Shown: positions 15,536 to 23,652 of the stretch, piece after piece
How positions within the stretch are numbered: position 1 is the first letter of the stretch
How the letters are laid out: every line of letters begins with the position of its first letter
NCBI GenBank assembly: GCA_002722995.1
Contig: PBNF01000014.1
Location: forward strand, 1 to 62,565
Direction: 5' to 3'
Length of the DNA stretch: 62,565 nt
DNA from: Legionellales bacterium
Lineage (GTDB): Bacteria > Pseudomonadota > Gammaproteobacteria > Comchoanobacterales > Comchoanobacteraceae
Translations under genes and position numbers: made by a program
Notes under the pieces: generated by a model
Databases searched by the model: none
Told to the model about the DNA's origin: nothing
Seen by the model: only the letters and a program-made list of their open reading frames with translations

Positions 15536-17545
15536 ATGAGCATCATCATGAAAGATAAATCAGAACACACTGATGAGGATACCCAATTATCTGAACCCAA
15601 ACAAATCCAAGATAAGATAACAAAAGAGCTTGAGCAAACTGCTCAAATCCGTGATAAAAATCAAGGAAAGTTAACCACTGTGCGATTGACGGCAACGATT
15701 GGACTGATCTCAATAGCTGGACCCATCGCCTTGGCCATCACCAACGTCAGTCTGTTAATCATAGGGCTCAGTGCGGCTTTCAGTGTGATGATGCTTTTGG
15801 CCTCTGCAACGACTTACGCGGTATATCGATCTAATCAGACCAAAATTGATTCTCTTTCAAGGAGAAAATTAAATACGATTGAACAATTAGAATCAAAATT
15901 AGAGGCCCATACTCAGGTTTTTTCTGAAGAGTTTTATGTAACTGATGATAAAACATTAAATCAACCAGAAGAGACGTTAAAGTCGTTATCGAAACTAGAA
16001 CAGCAGTTATCGGATGATTTAGATAACATTCAAACGATCAAACAATCTTTAGATCATTCTGAATTCAAACAATTTCAATTGATCGATCTCAACAATAATT
16101 TAGACACATTAGAAAGAAATGCACAAGAATTAAAGAAACGTATAACATCATTCAAAACCTTTTGCACATCTCAGAAAACATTAACTCCAAACAGACTAGA
16201 ATTTGATCAAAAAGAACAAAAAATTAAAGATTCTCAACAATTTCAAGATTTTTCAAAGCAGCTCAATCAAATGACATTGGATACAACTGATTTCAAAGAT
16301 TTATTTCAAAAAGCTGATGATTGCTTCAGTCCACCAGGTCATGATCCCGCTGCTGGATCACGTTTAATTGAACGAAGCATCTCAGAACGATTAGAAACAT
16401 TATTAGAAGGAAAAACAGCACACACAGCAAAAACTTTTTTAAAATCATTTGATCAGGCCATCAGCACCCACGATCAAACAGAAACACAAAAATGCTTTAA
16501 CAACAGTTTAAGAGCACTTCAATCAACTGAGTTTGGTCCAGATATTAAAAATATTCGATCGGAAAGACAGTTTAACAGCGCATTGGAACAAGCCATCGGT
16601 TATTTTGATACATTATCAATCAATCAAGATACCCCTAAAACACAAGTTAGAGCTCAGATCCGTCAATACAACAATCTAATTCAATTGATCGAAGCTACTC
16701 AGACACTTAAAAAAGCTGGTGGCAGAAACATTCAACCTGAACTTCAATCTAAACTTAACACTTTGACCGAAAAATTAAACCATCTCGCACCCTGCATACA
16801 AGAAGAGCTCACAGCACTTGACACACCATTGGAACTCACAATGGATGAATTTTTGGACCATCGAGCGACCTTAGAAAAACGATTATCGCTTCTGGAATCA
16901 CTACAAGGTATTTCTGGGCTTGATAAGCTATCAACCTTAGCCGGTCAAATTGATGCTCGATTATCAACCCTTCGATCAGAACAAACACAATTACAGATTA
17001 AAATTGCAGCATGCACTGATCTTGAATCACTTAACTCATTAGAATCAAAAATTCGTGAAAGCAACGGCAACGCTCGAACACGCTTGGATGAACGCAAAAA
17101 GGTTTTAAATGATTTCGAGACAATCAAAACAAGTATTACAGCCTTTCAAGTAACCTCTCCTCTTAATACAGCACAAGATCAAGTCAAAACATTTCAATTA
17201 ACACTGAATCAGCTTAAAGCATCGGTACCACAAGAACACCCTTTACAAACATCATTTTCTCAGCTTGAGGCAATATTAAACACAAGAAAAGCTGAAATAG
17301 ATTCACAACAAGATGATCAGCGCATGACCGTTCCACCCCAAGCTGTATCTGCTTCAGAATTATCATCGGCAGCGGCTGTCGGGTTAAAGACAGTAACATC
17401 AAATGCTCAAAACGCTCGAAGGAGAGTAACATCAAGTGCTCAAAACGCTCGAAGGAAAGTAACATCAAAAGCATTAGAGGCAAACAAACGCTTCAAGAGA
17501 GAAGCAAAAGGTCCAAGAATCCGCCCCACAAGACTTAAGCCTTAA
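15536..17545 (+). CDS. Large coiled-coil protein with N-terminal bilobed membrane hairpin
   Basis: The 669-residue protein has about 50 charged residues, then two close hydrophobic segments (about residues 50-100; 'TATIGLISIAGPIALAITNV' and 'LIIGLSAAFSVMMLLASATTYAVY') separated by a very short turn. Some 500 residues of strongly helical, heptad-rich sequence follow, then a basic C-terminal tail with an 11-residue tandem duplication (residues 620-641). I recognise no enzyme motif. A short bilobed hydrophobic domain followed by coiled coil is the layout of chlamydial Inc and some Legionella/Coxiella vacuole-membrane effectors, so an effector role is possible, but no secretion signal can be proved from sequence. 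A structural membrane-tethered filament is an alternative. Start: ATG at 15536, or at 15548. Confidence 0.7.
   Translation: MSIIMKDKSEHTDEDTQLSEPKQIQDKITKELEQTAQIRDKNQGKLTTVRLTATIGLISIAGPIALAITNVSLLIIGLSAAFSVMMLLASATTYAVYRSNQTKIDSLSRRKLNTIEQLESKLEAHTQVFSEEFYVTDDKTLNQPEETLKSLSKLEQQLSDDLDNIQTIKQSLDHSEFKQFQLIDLNNNLDTLERNAQELKKRITSFKTFCTSQKTLTPNRLEFDQKEQKIKDSQQFQDFSKQLNQMTLDTTDFKDLFQKADDCFSPPGHDPAAGSRLIERSISERLETLLEGKTAHTAKTFLKSFDQAISTHDQTETQKCFNNSLRALQSTEFGPDIKNIRSERQFNSALEQAIGYFDTLSINQDTPKTQVRAQIRQYNNLIQLIEATQTLKKAGGRNIQPELQSKLNTLTEKLNHLAPCIQEELTALDTPLELTMDEFLDHRATLEKRLSLLESLQGISGLDKLSTLAGQIDARLSTLRSEQTQLQIKIAACTDLESLNSLESKIRESNGNARTRLDERKKVLNDFETIKTSITAFQVTSPLNTAQDQVKTFQLTLNQLKASVPQEHPLQTSFSQLEAILNTRKAEIDSQQDDQRMTVPPQAVSASELSSAAAVGLKTVTSNAQNARRRVTSSAQNARRKVTSKALEANKRFKREAKGPRIRPTRLKP
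17393..17458 (+). repeat. 33-bp in-phase tandem duplication
   Basis: Two 33-bp units, beginning GTAACATCAA, follow each other with only two or three differences, and a partial third copy begins at 17459. They encode VTSxAQNARRx twice in the basic tail of the coiled-coil protein. Confidence 0.9.
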
Positions 17546-17568
17546 TCTTCAAGCCTTCAAGTATGAAT

Positions 17569-17621
17569 AAAATTAAAAATAATCTATTTTTGTCATCAAG
17601 CAACGCTTTATTTTTAATTTT
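17569..17621. terminator. A+T-rich inverted repeat downstream of the coiled-coil gene
   Basis: AAAATTAAAAATAA (17569-17582) and its perfect reverse complement (17608-17621) flank a 25-nt spacer. The right arm is T-rich, so it could act as a weak terminator. The stem has no G-C pair, so confidence is limited. Confidence 0.4.
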
Positions 17622-17667
17622 GATCACGTTATATTTTCGAATGCATCATATGATTTAAGGAATCTCT

Positions 17668-19971
17668 ATGCCCCACTCAACAGTTGTTGTCGTTGAATCT
17701 CCAGCAAAATGTAAAACTGTTAAGAAACATATGGGTTCAGGCTATACAGTATTGGCTTCTTGTGGTCATGTTCGAGATCTAATCCCAAAAAACGGTGCAG
17801 TTGAGACCGATCATGATTTTAAAATGCACTATCAAACCTTGGAACAAAGCCATAAATACCTAGCCGCGATTTCAAAAGCTTTGAAAACAGCAGACACCCT
17901 TCTACTGGCCACTGACCCCGACCGTGAAGGTGAAGCCATTGCTTGGCACGTATTAGAATGGTTAAAATCAGAAAAAAAGTGCCCCAAACATTTAAAGGTT
18001 CAACGCGTGGTCTTTCACCAAATCACACGCTCAGCCATTCAGGCGGCACTTGAACAGCCTCGTGATTTATCAATCAATTTAATTGATGCTCAGCAAGCAC
18101 GTCGTGCTCTAGATTATCTGGTTGGCTTTAACCTATCACCTTTACTATGGAAGAAAATTCGACGTGGTTTATCCGCTGGGCGTGTTCAAAGCCCTGCCTT
18201 ACACATGATCGTTGAACGTGAAAAAGCCATTCAAGCGTTCAAGCCTGAAGAATATTGGACCCTGATAGGGCACTTCAATCATGATCAAGTGCCTATTGAA
18301 TCTCAGTTGTCTATTTATCAGGGCGAAAAACAAACTCAATTTTCAGTCACCACTCAAACGCAAGCTGAAGCAGTTCAACAGACGATCATTGAAGCGGCTC
18401 AAGGTGTTGGAACGGTTGAATCCATTAAACGCAGTGAACGAAAGCGCAACCCAGCCCCTCCTTTCATGACGTCAACACTTCAGCAAGAAGCAGCACGAAA
18501 ATTAGGGTTCACTACGACACGCACCATGCGTGCGGCACAGCAACTGTATGAAGGGGTTGATATTGGTTCAGATACAGTGGGTTTAATCACCTATATGCGT
18601 ACTGATTCAGTTCATTTAGCACAAGAAGCCATTGAAGAGATTCGCACAGTGATTCAAGACCTTTATGGCGCTGCAGCGTTACCCAAAACGCCCAACCGCC
18701 ATAAAAGTAAATCAAAAAATGCTCAAGAAGCACATGAAGCCATACGCCCAACTGAAGCCTCAAGACGACCAGAAGATCTCAAAAATGTCTTAGATGCAGA
18801 TACACTTAAACTGTATACCCTCATTTGGAAACGCACCTTAGCCAGTCAGATGACTCCAGCCTTATATGATCAAATGACGGTCCTCATTGATTGTCAAGTG
18901 GCCACTTTTAAAGCCACGGGTTCTGTCTTAAAATCACCTGGATTTACAGCTGTCTATACCGAAGGGCATGATGATTCGTCTTCTTCGACAGAAACGGCTC
19001 CACCCTTACCTGATTTAGAGATCGGCAAGACACTCTCATTAAAAGAAATTGAACCCATTCAACATTTTACTGAGCCCCCACCACGATTTACAGAGGCCAG
19101 TTTAGTGAAGGCGCTTGAAGAACATGGCATTGGTCGCCCTTCAACGTACGCAAGCATTATTGCAACGCTTAAAAATCGAGAATATGTCACTTTGGACAAA
19201 AAACGTTTTTATCCGACTGATGTTGGGACGATTGTCAGTGATTTTTTAAATGATTATTTTAATCAATATGTCTCATATGAGTTTACCGCTCAATTGGAAA
19301 ATCAACTCGATGCCATTGCCCGTGGTGAGCAGGCATGGGTCCCCGTCATGCGTGAATTTTGGGAACCTTTCCATACAACAGTCGATAACATTGAAAGCAC
19401 TGTCAGCCGACAAGCCGTCACACAAAAAGAAATTGATGAAGCCTGCCCTGAGTGCTCAAAACCTTTAAGTATTCGCTTAGGTCGTCGAGGTCAGTTTATT
19501 GGCTGTACTGATTATCCTAATTGCACATATACACGCAGCCTCAATCCAGCATCTGAATCGGAGTCTGAGCCTGAAGCACAAACCCCGATCGATCATGCTT
19601 GCCCAGAGTGTGGAGGTGATTTAATACACCGCACAGGACGGTATGGTGCTTTTATTGGCTGCAGTCAATACCCTAAATGCAAATATATTGAATCTTCGAA
19701 CACTCAAAAAACACTTGATATAGGGTGCCCTCAATGTCAACCTGGCCAACTGATAGAAAAGAAAACACGACGTGGCAAACCATTTTATGCCTGTGATCAA
19801 TACCCCACTTGCAAATATGCCTTATGGAACTTACCTATTGCGAAAGCCTGTCCTCAATGTCAATTCCCGATCACCACAGTTAAAACCACTAAAAAATCGG
19901 GAACAGAACGCATTTGTCCAGAAGAAAATTGCGACTTTAAGGAACCCTATGATTCCAACATTGACAGTTAA
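17668..19971 (+). CDS. topA: DNA topoisomerase I (type IA)
   Basis: TopA relaxes negatively supercoiled DNA through a transient 5'-phosphotyrosine link. The Toprim domain opens the protein ('VVVVESPAKCKTVKKHMG' and 'LLLATDPDREGEAIAWHVLE'). 'RRALDYLVGFNLSPLLWKKIRRGLSAGRVQSPAL' follows, then the active-site 'GLITYMRTDSV' with the catalytic Tyr, and 'EEHGIGRPSTYASII'. The C terminus has four four-cysteine zinc-ribbon units from about residue 590 onward (for example 'CPECSKPL...GCTDYPNC' and 'CPECGGDL...GCSQYPKC'). 767 residues is slightly short of E. coli TopA (865). The ATG has a TTAAGGA site. Its A+T-rich upstream region contains the inverted repeat at 17569-17621. Confidence 0.97.
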   Translation: MPHSTVVVVESPAKCKTVKKHMGSGYTVLASCGHVRDLIPKNGAVETDHDFKMHYQTLEQSHKYLAAISKALKTADTLLLATDPDREGEAIAWHVLEWLKSEKKCPKHLKVQRVVFHQITRSAIQAALEQPRDLSINLIDAQQARRALDYLVGFNLSPLLWKKIRRGLSAGRVQSPALHMIVEREKAIQAFKPEEYWTLIGHFNHDQVPIESQLSIYQGEKQTQFSVTTQTQAEAVQQTIIEAAQGVGTVESIKRSERKRNPAPPFMTSTLQQEAARKLGFTTTRTMRAAQQLYEGVDIGSDTVGLITYMRTDSVHLAQEAIEEIRTVIQDLYGAAALPKTPNRHKSKSKNAQEAHEAIRPTEASRRPEDLKNVLDADTLKLYTLIWKRTLASQMTPALYDQMTVLIDCQVATFKATGSVLKSPGFTAVYTEGHDDSSSSTETAPPLPDLEIGKTLSLKEIEPIQHFTEPPPRFTEASLVKALEEHGIGRPSTYASIIATLKNREYVTLDKKRFYPTDVGTIVSDFLNDYFNQYVSYEFTAQLENQLDAIARGEQAWVPVMREFWEPFHTTVDNIESTVSRQAVTQKEIDEACPECSKPLSIRLGRRGQFIGCTDYPNCTYTRSLNPASESESEPEAQTPIDHACPECGGDLIHRTGRYGAFIGCSQYPKCKYIESSNTQKTLDIGCPQCQPGQLIEKKTRRGKPFYACDQYPTCKYALWNLPIAKACPQCQFPITTVKTTKKSGTERICPEENCDFKEPYDSNIDS

Positions 19972-20111
19972 TTTAAAGCCTTCAAGGCATTGCTATGACA
20001 GATTGTGCTACGCTGTATAGGGACTGACAAGGGCATTTTATGTCTTCTGGTTGCAGGACACTCACTCCTTCATGTATACTGATCGATTAATGAACATCAT
20101 AAGTGCAGTCA

Positions 20112-20678
20112 ATGAGTACCGTCACTTCTCTTTCGACCCCCAAAGAAGCGACCACCGCCTTAGTGGCTGGATCGATTATCGCCTACCCCACTGAAGCAGT
20201 GTATGGTTTAGGCTGCAATCCTTATGATGAAGTCGCTTGCCAAAAACTCGCTCAACTCAAAGCAAGACAAGATGGTGCTGGCTGGATTTGTGTTATCGGC
20301 GCCTTATCTCATTTAGATTTCCTGACAGATGATTTACCTCCCCTTATTGTAGACCAACTCAAATGCACCTGGCCGGGTCCAACCACCTGGGTTTTACCGG
20401 CTTCGCCTGAATTGCCTCAATGGCTGTTAGGTCCGGGCAAGACCATTGCAGTGCGCTACAGTGCACACCCCACGGTTCAGGCATTATGTGAAGCTTTTGA
20501 AAAACCCATCATTTCCACAAGCGCCAATCTTAAAGGTGAACCCCCTGCGTTAAACCTGTATGACCTGAGACGCTACTTTGATACTCATGAAGTTCCTGTT
20601 ATTGTTGAAGGCAGCTTAGGTGGTGCCATGCGTCCTTCTAAAATACTGACCAGTTGTGGTCAAACGTTGCGAGATTAA
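20112..20678 (+). CDS. tsaC: Threonylcarbamoyl-AMP synthase TsaC
   Basis: The enzyme makes threonylcarbamoyl-adenylate for the universal t6A37 modification of ANN-decoding tRNAs. The YrdC-domain signatures are present: 'IIAYPTEAVYGLGCNPYDEVACQKLAQLKAR', 'WPGPTTWVLPAS', 'IAVRYSAHPTVQALC' and 'PIISTSANLKGEPPA'. It is the short, single-domain TsaC form (about 190 residues), without the C-terminal Sua5 domain. The frame also opens with a GTG at 20103, three codons before the ATG I use. Neither has a clear ribosome site. It lies between topA and a PAP2 gene on the same strand. Confidence 0.95.
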   Translation: MSTVTSLSTPKEATTALVAGSIIAYPTEAVYGLGCNPYDEVACQKLAQLKARQDGAGWICVIGALSHLDFLTDDLPPLIVDQLKCTWPGPTTWVLPASPELPQWLLGPGKTIAVRYSAHPTVQALCEAFEKPIISTSANLKGEPPALNLYDLRRYFDTHEVPVIVEGSLGGAMRPSKILTSCGQTLRD

Positions 20679-20690
20679 TAAGGCTTTATC

Positions 20691-21335
20691 ATGTCTAACA
20701 CTCTGAAATACCTTATCATCTCAACCTTCATCATTGCTTTAGTCTGTTTAAGTTACTATTATTTAGATCGATCCATTGTCACCTGGCTACACGCACATCA
20801 TACACGTCAATGGCACGCACTACACTGGATATCTGATGGCATCCCCAGAGCCTTATGTATTGCGCTCACAGGGTATTGTTTGATCTATGCTCTATCTATT
20901 ATGCTCAGCAAACCTATAGGCTCAGCAGCACTTCCGGTGGTGTATACAACGGCCTCAACATTTTTTGTTAAGTCTTTCATCAAGAAAATATTTGGACGTT
21001 ACTGGACGGGCACATTTGTGTGCAATAATCCTTCCTTTGTCCGTGACCATGTCTATGGTTTCAATTGGTTTACATCAGGTTCAGCTTATGAATCATTTCC
21101 TTCAGGCACAACCGCCATCACCGTTGCGTGTATGGTTGGGCTTCATCGATTATACCCAGGCATGTCTTGGCTTTGGGCGATCATTGGAATTGCTGTTGCT
21201 CTATCACAAATCGTTTTATACTACCATTTCTTAAGTGATGTCATTGCAGGTGCGGCATTAGGCGGCCTGATTGCACACGCCATCCACCACCATTGCACAC
21301 ACGCCACCACCTATCACTCACCTCAGAAAAGCTAA
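20691..21335 (+). CDS. PAP2-family membrane phosphatase
   Basis: A 214-residue protein with about five or six membrane segments and the three-part PAP2 signature: 'KSFIKKIFGRYW' (a variant of the Lys/Arg motif), 'SFPSGTTAITVA' and 'YYHFLSDVIAG' (His and Asp of the third motif). Such enzymes remove phosphate from lipids, for example undecaprenyl diphosphate, phosphatidylglycerol phosphate or lipid A, on the periplasmic face. The substrate cannot be told from sequence. The second motif has Thr where His is usual (PSGH), which occurs in LpxE/LpxF-like members. It starts 12 bp after tsaC with an AAGG site and is probably co-transcribed. Confidence 0.85.
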   Translation: MSNTLKYLIISTFIIALVCLSYYYLDRSIVTWLHAHHTRQWHALHWISDGIPRALCIALTGYCLIYALSIMLSKPIGSAALPVVYTTASTFFVKSFIKKIFGRYWTGTFVCNNPSFVRDHVYGFNWFTSGSAYESFPSGTTAITVACMVGLHRLYPGMSWLWAIIGIAVALSQIVLYYHFLSDVIAGAALGGLIAHAIHHHCTHATTYHSPQKS

Positions 21336-21340
21336 ATGTT

Positions 21341-21368
21341 AATCTTCATCCTCACTTGAATGAAGATT
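21341..21368. terminator. Weak hairpin between convergent genes
   Basis: AATCTTCA (21341-21348) pairs with TGAAGATT (21361-21368) across a 12-nt loop, just after the PAP2 stop and ahead of the convergent nadB end. There is no strong T run, so termination is only possible. Confidence 0.35.
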
Positions 21369-21483
21369 TATCATTCAATCCCTTCAGCCATGATCACATC
21401 TAAAGCATTTATAATTGAGATAAAAACACTACAAAGCCTTAAATCCTGATTGCTTACCCGAACAACTCAATGAGACTCTCAGT

Positions 21484-23073
21484 TTAAGCCTTATCAGTGT
21501 AGCGTGGTTGATCCCAATCTTGACGTATTAAAGTATGTTGTCCATTCAACATTGGATTTAACTGTGGGCATTCTACAGTATAATGCAAACCTCGACTTTC
21601 TCTCCTAAAATAAGCAGATCGTACCGACTCAGCCGCCACACTCAGAACATTCAGATATTCAGCCCATTCAATTGAATTCAGATAAGAGGATTTATCAACA
21701 GCTGGTATTCGTTCCAATTCAACTTGTATCCCCTCCATGGCCGAGATGAGCCGTGCATCTGAACGCACAATTCCAACTGAATTCCACATGATTGATTGTA
21801 GTTTATGCCAATGTTGTTCGATTGAACCCATTGAACTGAGCGACAACGCAAAACGCTGAGGCACTGCTTCAAGAGTGCCCGCCTCAAAGCCCACCACTTG
21901 AATCTGACGAGCCACTTCCATCCCGGTGACAATGCATTCTAACAATGAATTTGAAGCCAAACGATTGGCTCCATGCAAACCAGTACAAGCTGTTTCTCCA
22001 ACAGCATAGAGATTGAATATCTCAGTTTGGCCGTTTGAATCAACATGCACCCCACCACAACTATAATGTGCTGCAGGTACAACAGGCAAAGGCTCCTGAG
22101 TCATATCAAACCCTCGCTCTAGACACCGTTTATACAGATGTGGGAAGCGTGCTTGAATTTTTTCGGCAGGTTGATGGCTGATATCTAATAACACATGATT
22201 TAATCCACAACGTTTCATCTCTGAATCAATTGCACGTGCCACTCGATCACGTGGAGCCAGCTCTTGATCTGCATCAAACTGCTTCATAAAATACTCACCA
22301 TTGGGTAATCGCAAACGCGCCCCTTCTCCACGTAACGCTTCACTGAGCAATAAAGGCGGCTGACCTGGGCAATATAAGCAGGTTGGATGAAACTGATTAA
22401 ACTCCAAATCCATTAAGGCACATCCAGCCCTCAAGGCCATGGCAAGACCATCACCACTGGCTTTATGATCGTGTGTTGCATGTAAATAGGCCGCACTAAA
22501 ACCACCGGTCGCCAGGACCACCGCCCCTGTAGCCCATGGTTGAAGCGTGTGATCAGGTGTGAGTATATCAATCCCAACACAACGTTGATCTTGAACGATT
22601 AAATCCAGAGCCATATACCCTTCTAAAAACTGAATCTTAGGGGGAGCATTGACTTGATCACGCAGCGTCTGACTTATGGCCCAACCGGTTCGATCTGCAA
22701 CATGCACAACACGAGGGTGCTGGTGTCCACCCTCAAGTCCTAAGGCCCATTGGTCTTCTTTGGCTTTAACAAAAGGGACCCCCTGTTGAGATAACCAGGT
22801 AACACATTGGGGCGCCTGACTGATAATACGAATCACAGCTTCAATATCATTGAGACCTGCACCTGCCTTCAAGGTGTCTTCAATATGTTGATCGATACTG
22901 TCTGAGGGGAGTGATGCCGCAGCAATTCCCCCTTGAGCATAGGCAGTGGCCCCATCAGGCCCTACTCCTTTTGAGATCACAGTAACGTCCGTAAACTCAG
23001 CACACTGTAACGCACACGTTAAACCGGCTGCTCCAGCTCCAACGATTAAAACAGAGGCTCGATGATCGGTCAC
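21484..23073 (-). CDS. nadB: L-aspartate oxidase
   Basis: NadB oxidises L-aspartate to iminoaspartate, the first step of de novo NAD synthesis. The N-terminal FAD-binding 'VLIVGAGAAGLTCALQCAE' is followed by 'ATAYAQGGIAAASLPSDSIDQHIEDTLKAGAGL', 'LEGGHQHPRVVHVADRTGW', 'ATGGFSAAYLHATHDHKASGDGLAMALRAGC', 'HYSCGGVHVD' and 'LYAVGETACTGLHGANRLASNSLLECIV', all typical of the family. The C-terminal helical domain has 'VECPQLNP'. 529 residues is normal. The GTG start overlaps the folA stop by 4 nt. The partner gene nadA is not in the window, so the pathway cannot be completed from here. Confidence 0.96.
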   Translation of the reverse strand: MTDHRASVLIVGAGAAGLTCALQCAEFTDVTVISKGVGPDGATAYAQGGIAAASLPSDSIDQHIEDTLKAGAGLNDIEAVIRIISQAPQCVTWLSQQGVPFVKAKEDQWALGLEGGHQHPRVVHVADRTGWAISQTLRDQVNAPPKIQFLEGYMALDLIVQDQRCVGIDILTPDHTLQPWATGAVVLATGGFSAAYLHATHDHKASGDGLAMALRAGCALMDLEFNQFHPTCLYCPGQPPLLLSEALRGEGARLRLPNGEYFMKQFDADQELAPRDRVARAIDSEMKRCGLNHVLLDISHQPAEKIQARFPHLYKRCLERGFDMTQEPLPVVPAAHYSCGGVHVDSNGQTEIFNLYAVGETACTGLHGANRLASNSLLECIVTGMEVARQIQVVGFEAGTLEAVPQRFALSLSSMGSIEQHWHKLQSIMWNSVGIVRSDARLISAMEGIQVELERIPAVDKSSYLNSIEWAEYLNVLSVAAESVRSAYFRRESRGLHYTVECPQLNPMLNGQHTLIRQDWDQPRYTDKA

Positions 23074-23561
23074 AATTGAATCCGATCATAAATACAACAC
23101 GTAAAAGCCCGATCATGACGTTCATCTTGAGCATGCGGTTGTTCAAACTGACATTGCCATGCAGACCAATCTATTTCAGGGAAAAAGACATCTCCTTCAG
23201 GCACTTCACCTTCAACCCAAGTGACATAAAGCTTTGATACGTGAGGAAGCGCATAGCGATAGATGGAAGCGCCTCCGATGGCGACCCATTCGGCGTCTTG
23301 GGGGATTGCATTCATGATATCTGACCAAGCATTAAACTGCTTAACCTGCGGTTGAGGATGATGGCTCAGCACCCAATTCTCACGCCCTTTCAAAGGGCGA
23401 TAATGCAGAGATTCGAATGTTCTTGCACCCATGATAATAATTCGACCGAGGGTTTGTTGTTTAAACCACTGTAATTCATCGGGTAAATGCCAAGGTAATT
23501 GGCCCTGTTGACCGATCACTCCTGATCTTGTCATCGCTACAATCAAAGCACCTTTCAACAC
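23070..23561 (-). CDS. folA: Dihydrofolate reductase
   Basis: FolA reduces dihydrofolate with NADPH. Core motifs are in order: 'LIVAMTRSGVIGQQGQLPWHLPDELQWFKQQTLG' with an acidic active-site residue (Glu at the position of E. coli Asp27), 'IIIMGARTFESL', 'RENWVLSH', 'WVAIGGASIYRYALPHVSKLYVTWVEG' and 'GDVFFPEID'. 163 residues is standard. The start is GTG at 23561, giving the usual short N terminus before the first strand, with a GAGAG site. It heads a two-gene folA-nadB transcript that diverges from the oxidase operon, sharing a 91-bp intergenic region. Confidence 0.95.
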   Translation of the reverse strand: MLKGALIVAMTRSGVIGQQGQLPWHLPDELQWFKQQTLGRIIIMGARTFESLHYRPLKGRENWVLSHHPQPQVKQFNAWSDIMNAIPQDAEWVAIGGASIYRYALPHVSKLYVTWVEGEVPEGDVFFPEIDWSAWQCQFEQPHAQDERHDRAFTCCIYDRIQL

Positions 23562-23609
23562 AATTCACTCTCATATGAAGATTTAACGCTTATCATAACG
23601 ATGAAATCC

Positions 23610-23638
23610 TTGATGATCAAAACAAAACATCATAGAAT
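23610..23638 (+). promoter_or_regulatory. Candidate promoter of the cytochrome oxidase operon
   Basis: TTGATG (23610-23615), a 17-nt spacer and TAGAAT (23633-23638). The predicted start of transcription is only about 8 nt before the first ATG (23653), so the leader would be very short. Confidence 0.5.
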
Positions 23639-23652
23639 AGGATCAATTATCA

